Notes: a model not told the origin generated them from the letters alone. Positions 6,585-13,685 are shown, numbered from the stretch's first letter. The stretch: DNA of 40,040 nucleotides from Ferroglobus sp964463865 (GCA_964463865.1 CAYXDX010000006.1:1-40040); one strand, 5' to 3'. Numbers and translations: made by a program.

Positions 6585-7965
6585 CTTTACCACCTCCTAC
6601 GAGTTTTTCGAACTCCTCAACAACCTCGTCAACCGTCAGCCCGGACTTGTAGAGTTTTCCAAGCTTCAACTCTGCGAAGTCACCACCGACGTAGATGTCG
6701 TATCCCTGGACGACCTTATCCCCCCTTCTGACCATCCTACCGACGAAACCGAACTCCGCCACGTGGTGGCATCCGCAAGCGTTGTGGCATCCCGACACGT
6801 GAATTCTGACGTCCTTAATGCCTTTCCTTTCGCAAACCTCGACGAGCCTTTTAAGGAGGTCTTTCGCATGGACGTCCTTCGTTCTTCCGCAGAAGTTCGA
6901 AGCGCAGCCTATAGAAGTGTAGTAAACCTTACCCTCCTTAAGCTCGAAGACCTTTTCGAGATCTTTTTTCAGCTCGTTAACGTCTTCAACGTCTACGAAC
7001 GTCACGTTTTGCTCAGTCGTAAGTCTAACCTCTCCGCTTCCGTGCTTTTCCGACATCTCTGCTATAAATTCGAGCTTGTCAGCGTCCAAAACCCCGCCGA
7101 GTATCGGAAGCGTGTAGTAGTAAAGGCCGTTCTTCTGCTTCCCCCAACCGTTGTGATCCGCGTGCCTTATCCTAACCTCGTCGACTCTCCTTAGCTCTCC
7201 CACCTTCTTCTCTATTTCCTTCCTGAGCCTCTCCACACCCCAGCTGCTGACGAGGTGTTTAAACCTTGCTTTCGCCTTGCTCTCTCTACTCGAGTAATCC
7301 CTGTGAATCTCCACGACGGCCTTGACGAATTCGAAGGTGATCTCTTCGGGAACGAAGACTCCAAGAGGTCTGGCAAGAGTTGGACCGGGCTGGCTCGCAC
7401 CTATACTTCCTCCGACTAACGGAAAGAAACCCCTCTCCCCTTCCAGCTCAACTCCGAACATGCCGAGGTCGTTTATTCCGAGCCTCACGCAGTCTCCTCC
7501 GCAACCGGTAAAAGCGATCTTGAACTTTCTTGGAAGGTCGAGAAACTCTGGATTTCCGGAGAAGAAGTTCGTGAGCTCTTTGGCATATTTCGACACGTCG
7601 AAGTCGTTGACTTTTCCACTCAACGGGCATGAAACTATATTTCTAACGTCTCCATGGCAAGCGCCACTGAACCCTTGTCCGCAAAGGTCTGTGGTGTAAC
7701 CGAGTCTGTAAAGCTCCTCGAATATCTCAAGAGCCCTTTCGCTGTCGATCCAGTGAAGCTGGATGTCCTGCCTGTCGGTAATTTCCGCGTAACCCCTGCC
7801 AAACTCCCGCGAAAGTCTCGCAATTTCTCTGAGCTTGTCAGAACTGATCTGACCACCTGGTATCTTTATTCTAAGGAAGTGAGAAGACCCGTTTCCGTTA
7901 TCCCTACCGAGAGAATACTTTCCGACGAACTTCTCTATTTCTCCCAACTCTATCTTTATCTCCAT
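6574..7965 (-). CDS. Assimilatory-type siroheme sulfite reductase
   Basis: This 463-residue protein shows the duplicated nitrite/sulfite reductase architecture. The first half contains EITDRQDIQLHWI near 61-73 and CHGDVRNIVSCPLSG. The second half contains RLTTEQNVTFVDV near 314-326. The siroheme-[4Fe-4S] ligands are Cys354, Cys359, Cys393 and Cys397 (GCASNFCG and SGCHNAC). The spacing Cys354-x4-Cys359 is one residue shorter than the usual x5. I chose ATG 7965, preceded by GAGGTGG at 7971-7977, over an upstream in-frame TTG at 7998. It heads the operon, so reduction of sulfite to sulfide is the likely role. Nitrite is an alternative substrate of the family, but the sat and apr neighbours favour sulfite. 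Confidence 0.9.
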   Translation of the reverse strand: MEIKIELGEIEKFVGKYSLGRDNGNGSSHFLRIKIPGGQISSDKLREIARLSREFGRGYAEITDRQDIQLHWIDSERALEIFEELYRLGYTTDLCGQGFSGACHGDVRNIVSCPLSGKVNDFDVSKYAKELTNFFSGNPEFLDLPRKFKIAFTGCGGDCVRLGINDLGMFGVELEGERGFFPLVGGSIGASQPGPTLARPLGVFVPEEITFEFVKAVVEIHRDYSSRESKAKARFKHLVSSWGVERLRKEIEKKVGELRRVDEVRIRHADHNGWGKQKNGLYYYTLPILGGVLDADKLEFIAEMSEKHGSGEVRLTTEQNVTFVDVEDVNELKKDLEKVFELKEGKVYYTSIGCASNFCGRTKDVHAKDLLKRLVEVCERKGIKDVRIHVSGCHNACGCHHVAEFGFVGRMVRRGDKVVQGYDIYVGGDFAELKLGKLYKSGLTVDEVVEEFEKLVGGGKGGA

Positions 7966-7980
7966 TCTACCACCTCTATC

Positions 7981-8000
7981 ATTTGAAAGTTTTTTCAAAT
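7981..8000. promoter_or_regulatory. 8-bp inverted repeat at the sir transcription start
   Basis: ATTTGAAA and TTTCAAAT are separated by 4 bases. The element lies between the sir TATA box and the sir Shine-Dalgarno sequence, so it overlaps the predicted transcription start. It could be a second protein-binding site or a weak RNA hairpin. Confidence 0.45.
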
Positions 8001-8003
8001 TAC

Positions 8004-8012
8004 GATTTATAA
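8004..8012 (-). promoter_or_regulatory. sir operon promoter (TATA box)
   Basis: The minus strand reads TTTATAAAT, about 43 nt upstream of the sir ATG. It predicts a transcription start near 7982 and a short leader of about 17 nt that contains the Shine-Dalgarno sequence. The TTAAC-N3-GTTAA palindrome lies 2 bases upstream of the box, over the BRE region. Confidence 0.6.
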
Positions 8013-8014
8013 AC

Positions 8015-8027
8015 TTAACGCCGTTAA
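8015..8027. promoter_or_regulatory. Predicted sulfur-regulon operator at the sir promoter
   Basis: A perfect palindrome, TTAAC-GCC-GTTAA, sits immediately upstream of the sir TATA box, where a bound protein could block or recruit TFB. A second copy lies 48 bp away on the tauE side. Confidence 0.65.
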
Positions 8028-8062
8028 CTATTAATAACTCGACATATGAAAAAGTTTACAAG

Positions 8063-8075
8063 TAAACAGTGTTAA
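8063..8075. promoter_or_regulatory. Predicted sulfur-regulon operator upstream of tauE
   Basis: TAAAC-AGT-GTTAA differs from the perfect palindrome at one base. It overlaps a second inverted repeat, GTTTAC-AA-GTAAAC, at 8054-8067. It lies 3-15 bases upstream of the GAGGTG Shine-Dalgarno sequence (8078-8083) of the permease gene. Possible TATA elements for this rightward promoter are at 8028-8036 or 8043-8049. Confidence 0.55.
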
Positions 8076-8088
8076 GTGAGGTGCGCGA

Positions 8089-8862
8089 ATGATTGAGCTG
8101 CTCGGATTCGCAGTGGGATTTCTCGTCGGTCTCACTGGAATAGGCGGTGGAGCCCTCATGACACCTTCCCTAATCCTCCTCGGCGTTCAGGTAGAAAAAG
8201 CTGTTGGAACCGACCTACTCTACGCGTTCGTCGTAAAGTCTTTTTCGTCTACCCTTTACAGGAGGGGGAAGAGCATAGACTACGACCTCGTGAAGATTAC
8301 TGCTATCCCGGGGCTGGTTGGAGTTACAATGGGTTACTTCGTGCTGAAAAGGAACTTTTTAACCTCCGACTACCTGACGCTTATACTCGGATTCTCGCTC
8401 CTGCTCGCGGCGACGCTCATGATAGTCTCAAGTCTCAGGGACAGGTTCAAAACCGAGTGCTTCGTCTGTGAAAAATACTGCGAGAGCTTTAAAAATTCGA
8501 ACGGAAGTCGAGTGGTCATAGTCCTCGTAGCTTTAGGTGTCGGCGTTCTCGTAGAGCTAACATCTATAGGAAGCGGGACTCTCATGACGTTTGCCGTGCT
8601 CACGATAACCAAACTAAAGCCGAACAAGGTCGTCGGCTCAGAACTCGTGACGTCGCTGATCTTAACTGGCTTCGCAGCGACGCTTCACGCCGAGATAGGG
8701 AACATCGACAAAGCGCTGGCACTCAGTCTCATTCCAGCAGGAGTTCTGGGTTCTCTCGCAGGCTTCCTCGTGTCAAGGAAGTGCTCGCCAGAGGTTCTCA
8801 AGTCGGCGATATCCTTTTCGATAGCTCTCGCAGCGCTCACGGTCATTCTGGGCAAGCTTTAA
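8089..8862 (+). CDS. TauE/SafE-family membrane permease
   Basis: This 257-residue, largely hydrophobic protein shows the internal repeat of the TauE/SafE family: GFLVGLTGIGGGALMTPSLIL in the first half and GVLVELTSIGSGTLMTFAVL in the second. Members move sulfite, sulfoacetate, taurine or related anions. A hydrophilic loop between the halves carries three close cysteines (near residues 125-132), which is unusual and could bind metal or sulfur. The ATG at 8089 follows GAGGTG. It is divergent from sir and shares the palindromic operator, so it may import sulfate or export excess sulfite for this pathway. No other sulfate transporter gene lies in the window. The substrate is inferred only. Confidence 0.85.
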   Translation: MIELLGFAVGFLVGLTGIGGGALMTPSLILLGVQVEKAVGTDLLYAFVVKSFSSTLYRRGKSIDYDLVKITAIPGLVGVTMGYFVLKRNFLTSDYLTLILGFSLLLAATLMIVSSLRDRFKTECFVCEKYCESFKNSNGSRVVIVLVALGVGVLVELTSIGSGTLMTFAVLTITKLKPNKVVGSELVTSLILTGFAATLHAEIGNIDKALALSLIPAGVLGSLAGFLVSRKCSPEVLKSAISFSIALAALTVILGKL

Positions 8863-8866
8863 ATAA
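8857..8866 (+). promoter_or_regulatory. SepCysS operon promoter (TATA box)
   Basis: CTTTAAATAA overlaps the tauE stop codon. Its centre is about 27 nt upstream of ATG 8889, which predicts a leaderless transcript. Confidence 0.55.
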
Positions 8867-8867
8867 C

Positions 8868-8880
8868 TTAACGGGGTTAA
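8868..8880. promoter_or_regulatory. Predicted sulfur-regulon operator at the SepCysS promoter
   Basis: A perfect palindrome, TTAAC-GGG-GTTAA, lies directly between the TATA box (8857-8866) and the predicted start of transcription at 8889. The geometry matches the thrC promoter. Confidence 0.65.
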
Positions 8881-8888
8881 GGCTTGGG

Positions 8889-10073
8889 ATGAATCTGGAT
8901 AGATACTCTCCGGAAAACCTCAAAAGACCCTCAAGTGGAATGATTAACGTTCATCCCATACAAAGAGGTGGTATCCTAACCCCGGAAGCAAGGGAAGTTC
9001 TGCTCGAATGGTCCGACGGTTACTCAGTATGCGACCTGTGTCTCGAAGGTAGAGTCGACCTCGTTAAAAACCCGCCGATAGCCGAGTTCAAGCAGGATGT
9101 TGCCGAGTTCCTCAACATGGACGAAGTTCGATTTACTGCCGGAGCCCGACACGCGAAGTTCGTAATAATGTCGGCGTTTCAAAACAAAACTGTCGTCGTA
9201 GACTCCCTCGCTCACTACACTTCCTACATAGCTGCGGAACTAAACAACATGAAAGTTTACGAGGTTCCGAATTCGGGATATCCGGACTTCAGAATAGACC
9301 CCGAAAAATATGCTGAAACGTTCGAGCGAGTAAAAGAGGAGACCGGAAAGTATCCCGACCTCGCCTTACTCACGCACGTGGACTACCGATACGGTAACGT
9401 GGCCGACGCGAAGGAGGTCGGAAAGATATGCAGAGAATACGGGGTTCCGCTAATTCTGAACACCGCATACAGTTCCGGAATAATGGAAATAGACGGAAGG
9501 AAGCTTAACGCGGATTTCATAGTCGGTAGCGGACACAAAAGCTGGTCTGCCACGGCACCTATCGGGATACTCGCCGTCAACTACGACTACACGGACGACG
9601 TCCTCAGAAAATCGAAAATAAGAGGAGAGTGGAGTGGAAGAGCTTTCACGAAAAAAGAGCTCGCGTTCTTCGGATGCTCGCCCGTTTACGGCCTTCCTGT
9701 CATAACTCTAATGGCGTCGTTCCCGAGGGTTGTTGAGAGGGTGAAGAGGTGGGAGGAAGAAGTAGAAAAGGCGAGATGGTTCGTGAGAGAGATGGAGAAG
9801 ATAGAAGGTGTTCAGCTCATCGGAGAAAGACCGAAAAACCACACGCTGATGCACTTCGAGTCACCGGCTTTTCACAGCATAGCGAAAAAGCACAAGAAGA
9901 GAGGATTCTTCCTGTATCACGAGCTCAAGAAGAGAGGGATATTCGGCGTTCAGCCGGGAATGACCAAGAACTTCAAGCTGAACATATACGGGCTGAGCTG
10001 GGAAGAGGTTGAGAAGGTCGCTGAAGCTTTCAAAGACATCGCCGAAAGTTACGGACTGGAGGTGGAGGATTGA
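8889..10073 (+). CDS. pscS: Sep-tRNA:Cys-tRNA synthase (SepCysS)
   Basis: This 394-residue PLP enzyme converts O-phosphoseryl-tRNA(Cys) to Cys-tRNA(Cys), the tRNA-dependent cysteine route of methanogens and Archaeoglobi. The N-terminus (NLDRYSPENL, HPIQRGGILTPEA) is typical. The PLP lysine is Lys217 in GSGHKSWS. Three cysteines known to matter for persulfide handling in the family are present: Cys48 and Cys51 (SVCDLC) and Cys263 (FFGCSP). I chose ATG 8889 because homologues begin here and the TATA spacing fits a leaderless start; the frame remains open upstream. It is first in an operon with a DUF169 gene and thiI. SepRS is not in the window. Confidence 0.95.
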   Translation: MNLDRYSPENLKRPSSGMINVHPIQRGGILTPEAREVLLEWSDGYSVCDLCLEGRVDLVKNPPIAEFKQDVAEFLNMDEVRFTAGARHAKFVIMSAFQNKTVVVDSLAHYTSYIAAELNNMKVYEVPNSGYPDFRIDPEKYAETFERVKEETGKYPDLALLTHVDYRYGNVADAKEVGKICREYGVPLILNTAYSSGIMEIDGRKLNADFIVGSGHKSWSATAPIGILAVNYDYTDDVLRKSKIRGEWSGRAFTKKELAFFGCSPVYGLPVITLMASFPRVVERVKRWEEEVEKARWFVREMEKIEGVQLIGERPKNHTLMHFESPAFHSIAKKHKKRGFFLYHELKKRGIFGVQPGMTKNFKLNIYGLSWEEVEKVAEAFKDIAESYGLEVED

Positions 10074-10996
10074 GCAGCTTTAGAAGGTTCTTCGAATTAC
10101 CGCATCTGCCAGTTGCCGTTAAGTTTCTGAAAGAGGATGCCGAAGCTACTCCGGAGAGCATGCGATTCTGCGAAGCGGTGAGGAGGGCTGCGAAAGGTGA
10201 GAGAATCGTTCTAAACGAGATAAACCTGAGCTGTGCCGGAGCTGAAGTTTCGCTCGGTTTTGTTCCGTCGCTATTCTCGAAAGGCGAAGAGGAAACGAGA
10301 GCGGTAGTCGTCGAACCCTACGAGGGTCAGGACTGTGATGTCGTCCTCGTAATAGCCACTCCGGACAGAGTGATGAAGATCGCTTCGTTTTACTCCCAAC
10401 TGTTCGGAGAAGAGCTTAGAGCTTTCTTCAGCGGAGAGAACGCTGTCTGCGGGGAGGCTACTGCGAGGGTTAAGAGGGAAGGGAAACCGAACGTAACGTT
10501 CCTCTGCGAGGGGGCGAGGCAATACGCTGGCTACAGAAGGGAGGAAATCGTCGTAGGATTCCCGAGAGACGTGTTTAAGAGGATTGAAGAAGCGATTAAA
10601 AAAGAGGAAATCAGGGCTCTCTGCGGATGCTTAATGGACGACCTGCCGAAAGACGTCATAGAGAAGTTCGAGAAGATGGGTTTCGATAAAGCTACCGACC
10701 ACTTTTTCGGATTTTTCAACGGCAAGACCGTGAAGGTGTATATTTTCAAAGGTGAAAGAAGCGCGCTCGGGATATTCACTTCCGTGAAGTTCAAATCCGA
10801 GGATGAAGCGGAAAAAGTCGTGGAAAGTTACGACGGAGAATATCAGCTGATAAGAAGGGAGAACTGGGTAGACGTGAGCAAGATCCTCGACATTGACGTC
10901 TTCTCGGAGGTTAAAAAAGACGATTTCGAAGAAAAGTTGTTCGACGAAATGGAGAAGCTCATTAAAGAAGCGAAGAAGTTGAAGGGTCGGGCATGA
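10070..10996 (+). CDS. DUF169-family protein in the SepCysS operon
   Basis: This 308-residue protein has a DUF169 domain (LPHLPVAVKF near residue 10, CEGARQYAGYRREEIVVGFP near 145-165). A C-terminal extension of about 100 residues ends in an acidic/lysine-rich helix. The function of DUF169 is not established. Several cysteines are present, including a CGC motif near 185. It starts with TTG overlapping the SepCysS stop (TTGA), behind a strong GGAGGTGGAGG, and overlaps thiI by 4 nt. It is therefore tightly co-expressed with two enzymes that put sulfur on tRNA. A role in sulfur supply or tRNA thiolation is inferred from position alone. Confidence 0.8.
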   Translation: MSSFRRFFELPHLPVAVKFLKEDAEATPESMRFCEAVRRAAKGERIVLNEINLSCAGAEVSLGFVPSLFSKGEEETRAVVVEPYEGQDCDVVLVIATPDRVMKIASFYSQLFGEELRAFFSGENAVCGEATARVKREGKPNVTFLCEGARQYAGYRREEIVVGFPRDVFKRIEEAIKKEEIRALCGCLMDDLPKDVIEKFEKMGFDKATDHFFGFFNGKTVKVYIFKGERSALGIFTSVKFKSEDEAEKVVESYDGEYQLIRRENWVDVSKILDIDVFSEVKKDDFEEKLFDEMEKLIKEAKKLKGRA

Positions 10997-12105
10997 TATA
11001 CGTAGTGCACTACGGCGAAATCGCGCTTAAAGGAAAGAACAGAGACGTCTTCGAAAGAAAGCTAATGAGCAACATAAAGAGGAAGACCGGAGCGAGGGTG
11101 AAGAGAAGATACGGAAGGGTGATCGTGGAGAGCGACGACGAGATTTCCGAGAGGTTAAGAAAGATTCCGGGGATAAAATACTTCGCCAAAGCTGTAGTTT
11201 GCGACCTCGACATCGAGGAGATAAAAAAAGTGGCGCTGAACGTTGTAGGAGAAGTTAGCAGCTTTAAGGTCGAGACGAAGAGGAGCAACAAAAACTTCCC
11301 GCTTACGTCTCTTGAGGTGAACAAGGTCGTAGGAGAGTTCGTGAGAAAAGAGAAAGGCTTAGCTGTCGACCTAAAGAACCCAGACAAGGTCATCTACGTG
11401 GAAATAGGGGAAAAGGAGTGCTTCGTCTACACGGAAAAAATCCCGGGAATAGGTGGACTTCCCTGCGGAGTTTCAGGAAAAGTCGTGGCGCAGATTTCCG
11501 GTGGAATAGACAGTCCCGTAGCAGCTTTTCTAACGATGAAGAGAGGTGCAGAGGTCGTGGCTGCGCACTTTTTCAACCAGACGCTTCACTCACCTCAGGT
11601 GAGGAAAAAGATACTCGACCTCGCAAAAAAGCTCTCGGAATACCACAGGATAAAGCTCTACATGGTTCCCTTCGAAGAAGTTCAGAGAGAAATAATCAGA
11701 GTGATCCCGGCTAAATACAGAATGATCGTCTACAGAAGAAGCATGATGAGGATGTCGAACACGATAGCAAAGAAAGAGGGTGCCAAGGCGGTGGTCACGG
11801 GAGACAGCCTATCCCAGGTGGCGAGCCAGACGCTCGACAACATAAAGGTGATATATGCAGCCTCTGATTTACCAGTTTTACCTCCGCTGATAGGTTTCGA
11901 CAAAGAAGAGACGATCGAACTCGCAAAGAAGATAGGAACTTACGAAATATCGATTTTGCCGTATGAAGACTGCTGCACGCTCATGGTGGCGAAACATCCC
12001 GAAACGAGAGCGAAGCTCGAAGATGTTGAAAGGATGGAGAGTTTCGCCGACTTTAAAGAGGAGGAGGCCGTAGATAGAGCAGAGGTTTTCGAGTTCGACG
12101 AATGA
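10993..12105 (+). CDS. thiI: tRNA 4-thiouridine synthetase ThiI
   Basis: This 370-residue protein has the ThiI layout: an N-terminal ferredoxin-like/THUMP region (residues about 1-165, beginning VVHYGEIALKGKNR), then a PP-loop ATP pyrophosphatase domain with SGGIDSPVA near 170-178. The family signature PYEDCCT is near 325-330. It adenylates tRNA U8 and inserts sulfur to give s4U. In some organisms it also helps make thiazole. No rhodanese domain follows, so the sulfur donor must differ from the bacterial IscS-rhodanese route. Sulfide or a carrier such as TusA or the DUF169 protein are possible donors. It ends directly against the convergent radical SAM gene. Confidence 0.93.
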   Translation: MIYVVHYGEIALKGKNRDVFERKLMSNIKRKTGARVKRRYGRVIVESDDEISERLRKIPGIKYFAKAVVCDLDIEEIKKVALNVVGEVSSFKVETKRSNKNFPLTSLEVNKVVGEFVRKEKGLAVDLKNPDKVIYVEIGEKECFVYTEKIPGIGGLPCGVSGKVVAQISGGIDSPVAAFLTMKRGAEVVAAHFFNQTLHSPQVRKKILDLAKKLSEYHRIKLYMVPFEEVQREIIRVIPAKYRMIVYRRSMMRMSNTIAKKEGAKAVVTGDSLSQVASQTLDNIKVIYAASDLPVLPPLIGFDKEETIELAKKIGTYEISILPYEDCCTLMVAKHPETRAKLEDVERMESFADFKEEEAVDRAEVFEFDE

Positions 12106-12948
12106 TCACCTTCTGTAGCACTCGTTCGGACACTTCGAGCAGAACCCTTTCTCCCAGCACCTGTTCCAGCAAATTACATCGTGTTTGCTCGCGTTTGAGC
12201 AGCAGGCGGATCTGTAAACTATCAAGCCGAGGTCTCTGGCGAAGTCTTCGAGCAAACTCTTTCTCTCGTAGTATTTCTCAGGTAACCTGTTCACGCCAAG
12301 CTTTTTCTTGACTTCCCGCGTCAACCTCAGGTTTCCGAGGATAACTCTGTCAGTGTATTCGGCTATAACTTTCAAGCTTTTCTTGTAGTCCTCCAGACTT
12401 ACCGTTGGAAGTATAGGTCTCAGAAAAACCGTCCCTCCAACTTCTCTGCAGAACTCGAGCCTCTCGGACGGGGGCGGTCTGTTCGGTTCGTATTTTTTGC
12501 AAACCTCGTCGACGGCGACGCACATCGAAACGAGAGTGTCTACCTTCTTCAAAATCGGAACGAGTTCGTAGTTAACCTCTTTGGTAGATATCTGAACGGG
12601 ATTCCCGAGTCTGACGAGTTCCTTCAAAAGTTCCGCGGTATACTCGGGAAAGTCCAGCGGTTCGCAAACCGAACCTACAGCTACGAAGCTCTTACCAGCC
12701 TCGAAGCGAGGATTCAAAAGCAGAGAGTAAACGAGAGCTTTCGGAGACAACTCCACTAACTTGGGTTTCGAAGTTACGTAGCAGTAAAGACAGCCTCCTC
12801 GACAGCCCTTAGCTACGTGAACGGTAAAACCGCAAGGTCTCGGCTTTCTTTTTGCGTGATCGTTCCTCCTTGCGAGCTCGACCTCTTTTTCGTCGAGCTC
12901 CGCTTCGAGCTTCTTCAGAATTTTGGACACTTGCAATATCCCACACAA
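12106..12948 (-). CDS. Radical SAM protein with Cys-rich C-terminus (SPL-like)
   Basis: This protein of about 280 residues has a radical SAM motif, Cys49-x3-Cys53-x2-Cys56 (CRGGCLYCY), and a layout like the SplB/DNA-photolyase-like radical SAM group (TVHVAKGC, VGSVCEPLDFPE, ISTKEVN). The last ~35 residues hold nine cysteines (CC, then CWNRCW, CSKCPNEC), suggesting an additional Fe-S cluster. The substrate is unknown. The start is uncertain: TTG 12948 gives the full frame and GTG 12930 is also possible, and neither has a clear Shine-Dalgarno sequence. It lies 13 nt after an unknown gene on the same strand and probably forms an operon with it. Confidence 0.75.
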   Translation of the reverse strand: MCGILQVSKILKKLEAELDEKEVELARRNDHAKRKPRPCGFTVHVAKGCRGGCLYCYVTSKPKLVELSPKALVYSLLLNPRFEAGKSFVAVGSVCEPLDFPEYTAELLKELVRLGNPVQISTKEVNYELVPILKKVDTLVSMCVAVDEVCKKYEPNRPPPSERLEFCREVGGTVFLRPILPTVSLEDYKKSLKVIAEYTDRVILGNLRLTREVKKKLGVNRLPEKYYERKSLLEDFARDLGLIVYRSACCSNASKHDVICWNRCWEKGFCSKCPNECYRR

Positions 12949-12961
12949 CGCGTTTTAACGT

Positions 12962-13597
12962 TTACTCGCCCGAAATGTGATCCCTTATCTTGGAATATAT
13001 GTTGTCGAGCTTCTTCGAAGCCTCCTCGCTTTCGATTTTGGTTATAACTTTGTGCAGCTCCTCTTCGGCTATCGCGTCCACTATTACCTCCTCGACGGGG
13101 ACCTTAAAGCCAAGTTTTCTCTGAAGGTAGTTCGTCGGCATGAAGAGAACTTTCCCTCTGAACTCGACCGCCGGAGACGTCAGAGCTTTTAAGTCGTTCG
13201 TCCTGAGCAGAAACCTTACGAAGTTGCTCTCTACTCCGAAAAACTCTCCGTCTATCACGCTGTACTCTTCGAGATTTTCGAGTTCTCTCTCCGCACATTC
13301 TCTGTAGTATTCGCACAGAATCTTTTCCATCAGGTCTTCGAACCTGCCGAGGGCGTCGAGACACTCCACGTAATTTTTTATTTCGTCCCTCATCTCTCCG
13401 TAGTTAGAACACGCTTCGACGTATTCTCTGTAAATTCTCTGCCTCAGACTCTCAACTCTACTCCATATGTGAACTCTGACGACGTCGTCTTCGAACACGT
13501 TAGCTTCGTATCGATCCTGAGCTTTCAGCCACTCTATCCACTTCACGAGCCTTTCGACCATGCACGAGCAGAGATCGTATATCTCCCTCTTGTCCAT
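12962..13597 (-). CDS. Hypothetical acidic helical protein
   Basis: This 211-residue protein was not recognised. It appears mostly helical and is rich in Glu, Arg and Lys. Seven cysteines lie in the first ~105 residues (among them CSC near 10-12 and two in CEYYREC), and it has a short beta-rich segment near 145-165. No membrane segment or signal peptide is seen. The ATG at 13597 follows GTGAGG closely. It precedes the radical SAM gene by 13 nt, so the two may work together; the cysteines might bind a metal or be a substrate site. No function is assigned. Confidence 0.7.
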   Translation of the reverse strand: MDKREIYDLCSCMVERLVKWIEWLKAQDRYEANVFEDDVVRVHIWSRVESLRQRIYREYVEACSNYGEMRDEIKNYVECLDALGRFEDLMEKILCEYYRECAERELENLEEYSVIDGEFFGVESNFVRFLLRTNDLKALTSPAVEFRGKVLFMPTNYLQRKLGFKVPVEEVIVDAIAEEELHKVITKIESEEASKKLDNIYSKIRDHISGE

Positions 13598-13657
13598 ACC
13601 TCACTATAAATTGTTTAAAACTACGCACATAAACTTTTTTGACGTCGGGAGAAAACT

Positions 13658-13666
13658 ATTTATAAA
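13658..13666 (+). promoter_or_regulatory. feoB promoter (TATA box)
   Basis: ATTTATAAA is centred about 24 nt upstream of the feoB ATG (13686), which predicts a leaderless or nearly leaderless transcript. Confidence 0.6.
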
Positions 13667-13667
13667 A

Positions 13668-13683
13668 TTTAGGTTACCCTAAA
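13668..13683. promoter_or_regulatory. DtxR/IdeR-like iron operator at feoB
   Basis: The inverted repeat TTTAGG-TTAC-CCTAAA resembles the TTAGGTTAGCCTAA core of DtxR/IdeR operators. It lies between the TATA box and the feoB start, and a DtxR-family gene is second in the operon. Iron-dependent repression is the expected outcome. Confidence 0.7.
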
Positions 13684-13685
13684 AT

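Noticed and set aside
1522..7965. Dissimilatory sulfate respiration locus
   Set aside because: No dsrAB, dsrC, qmo or dsrMK genes are present; Sir is of the assimilatory type and the genes are linked to cysteine-tRNA synthesis.
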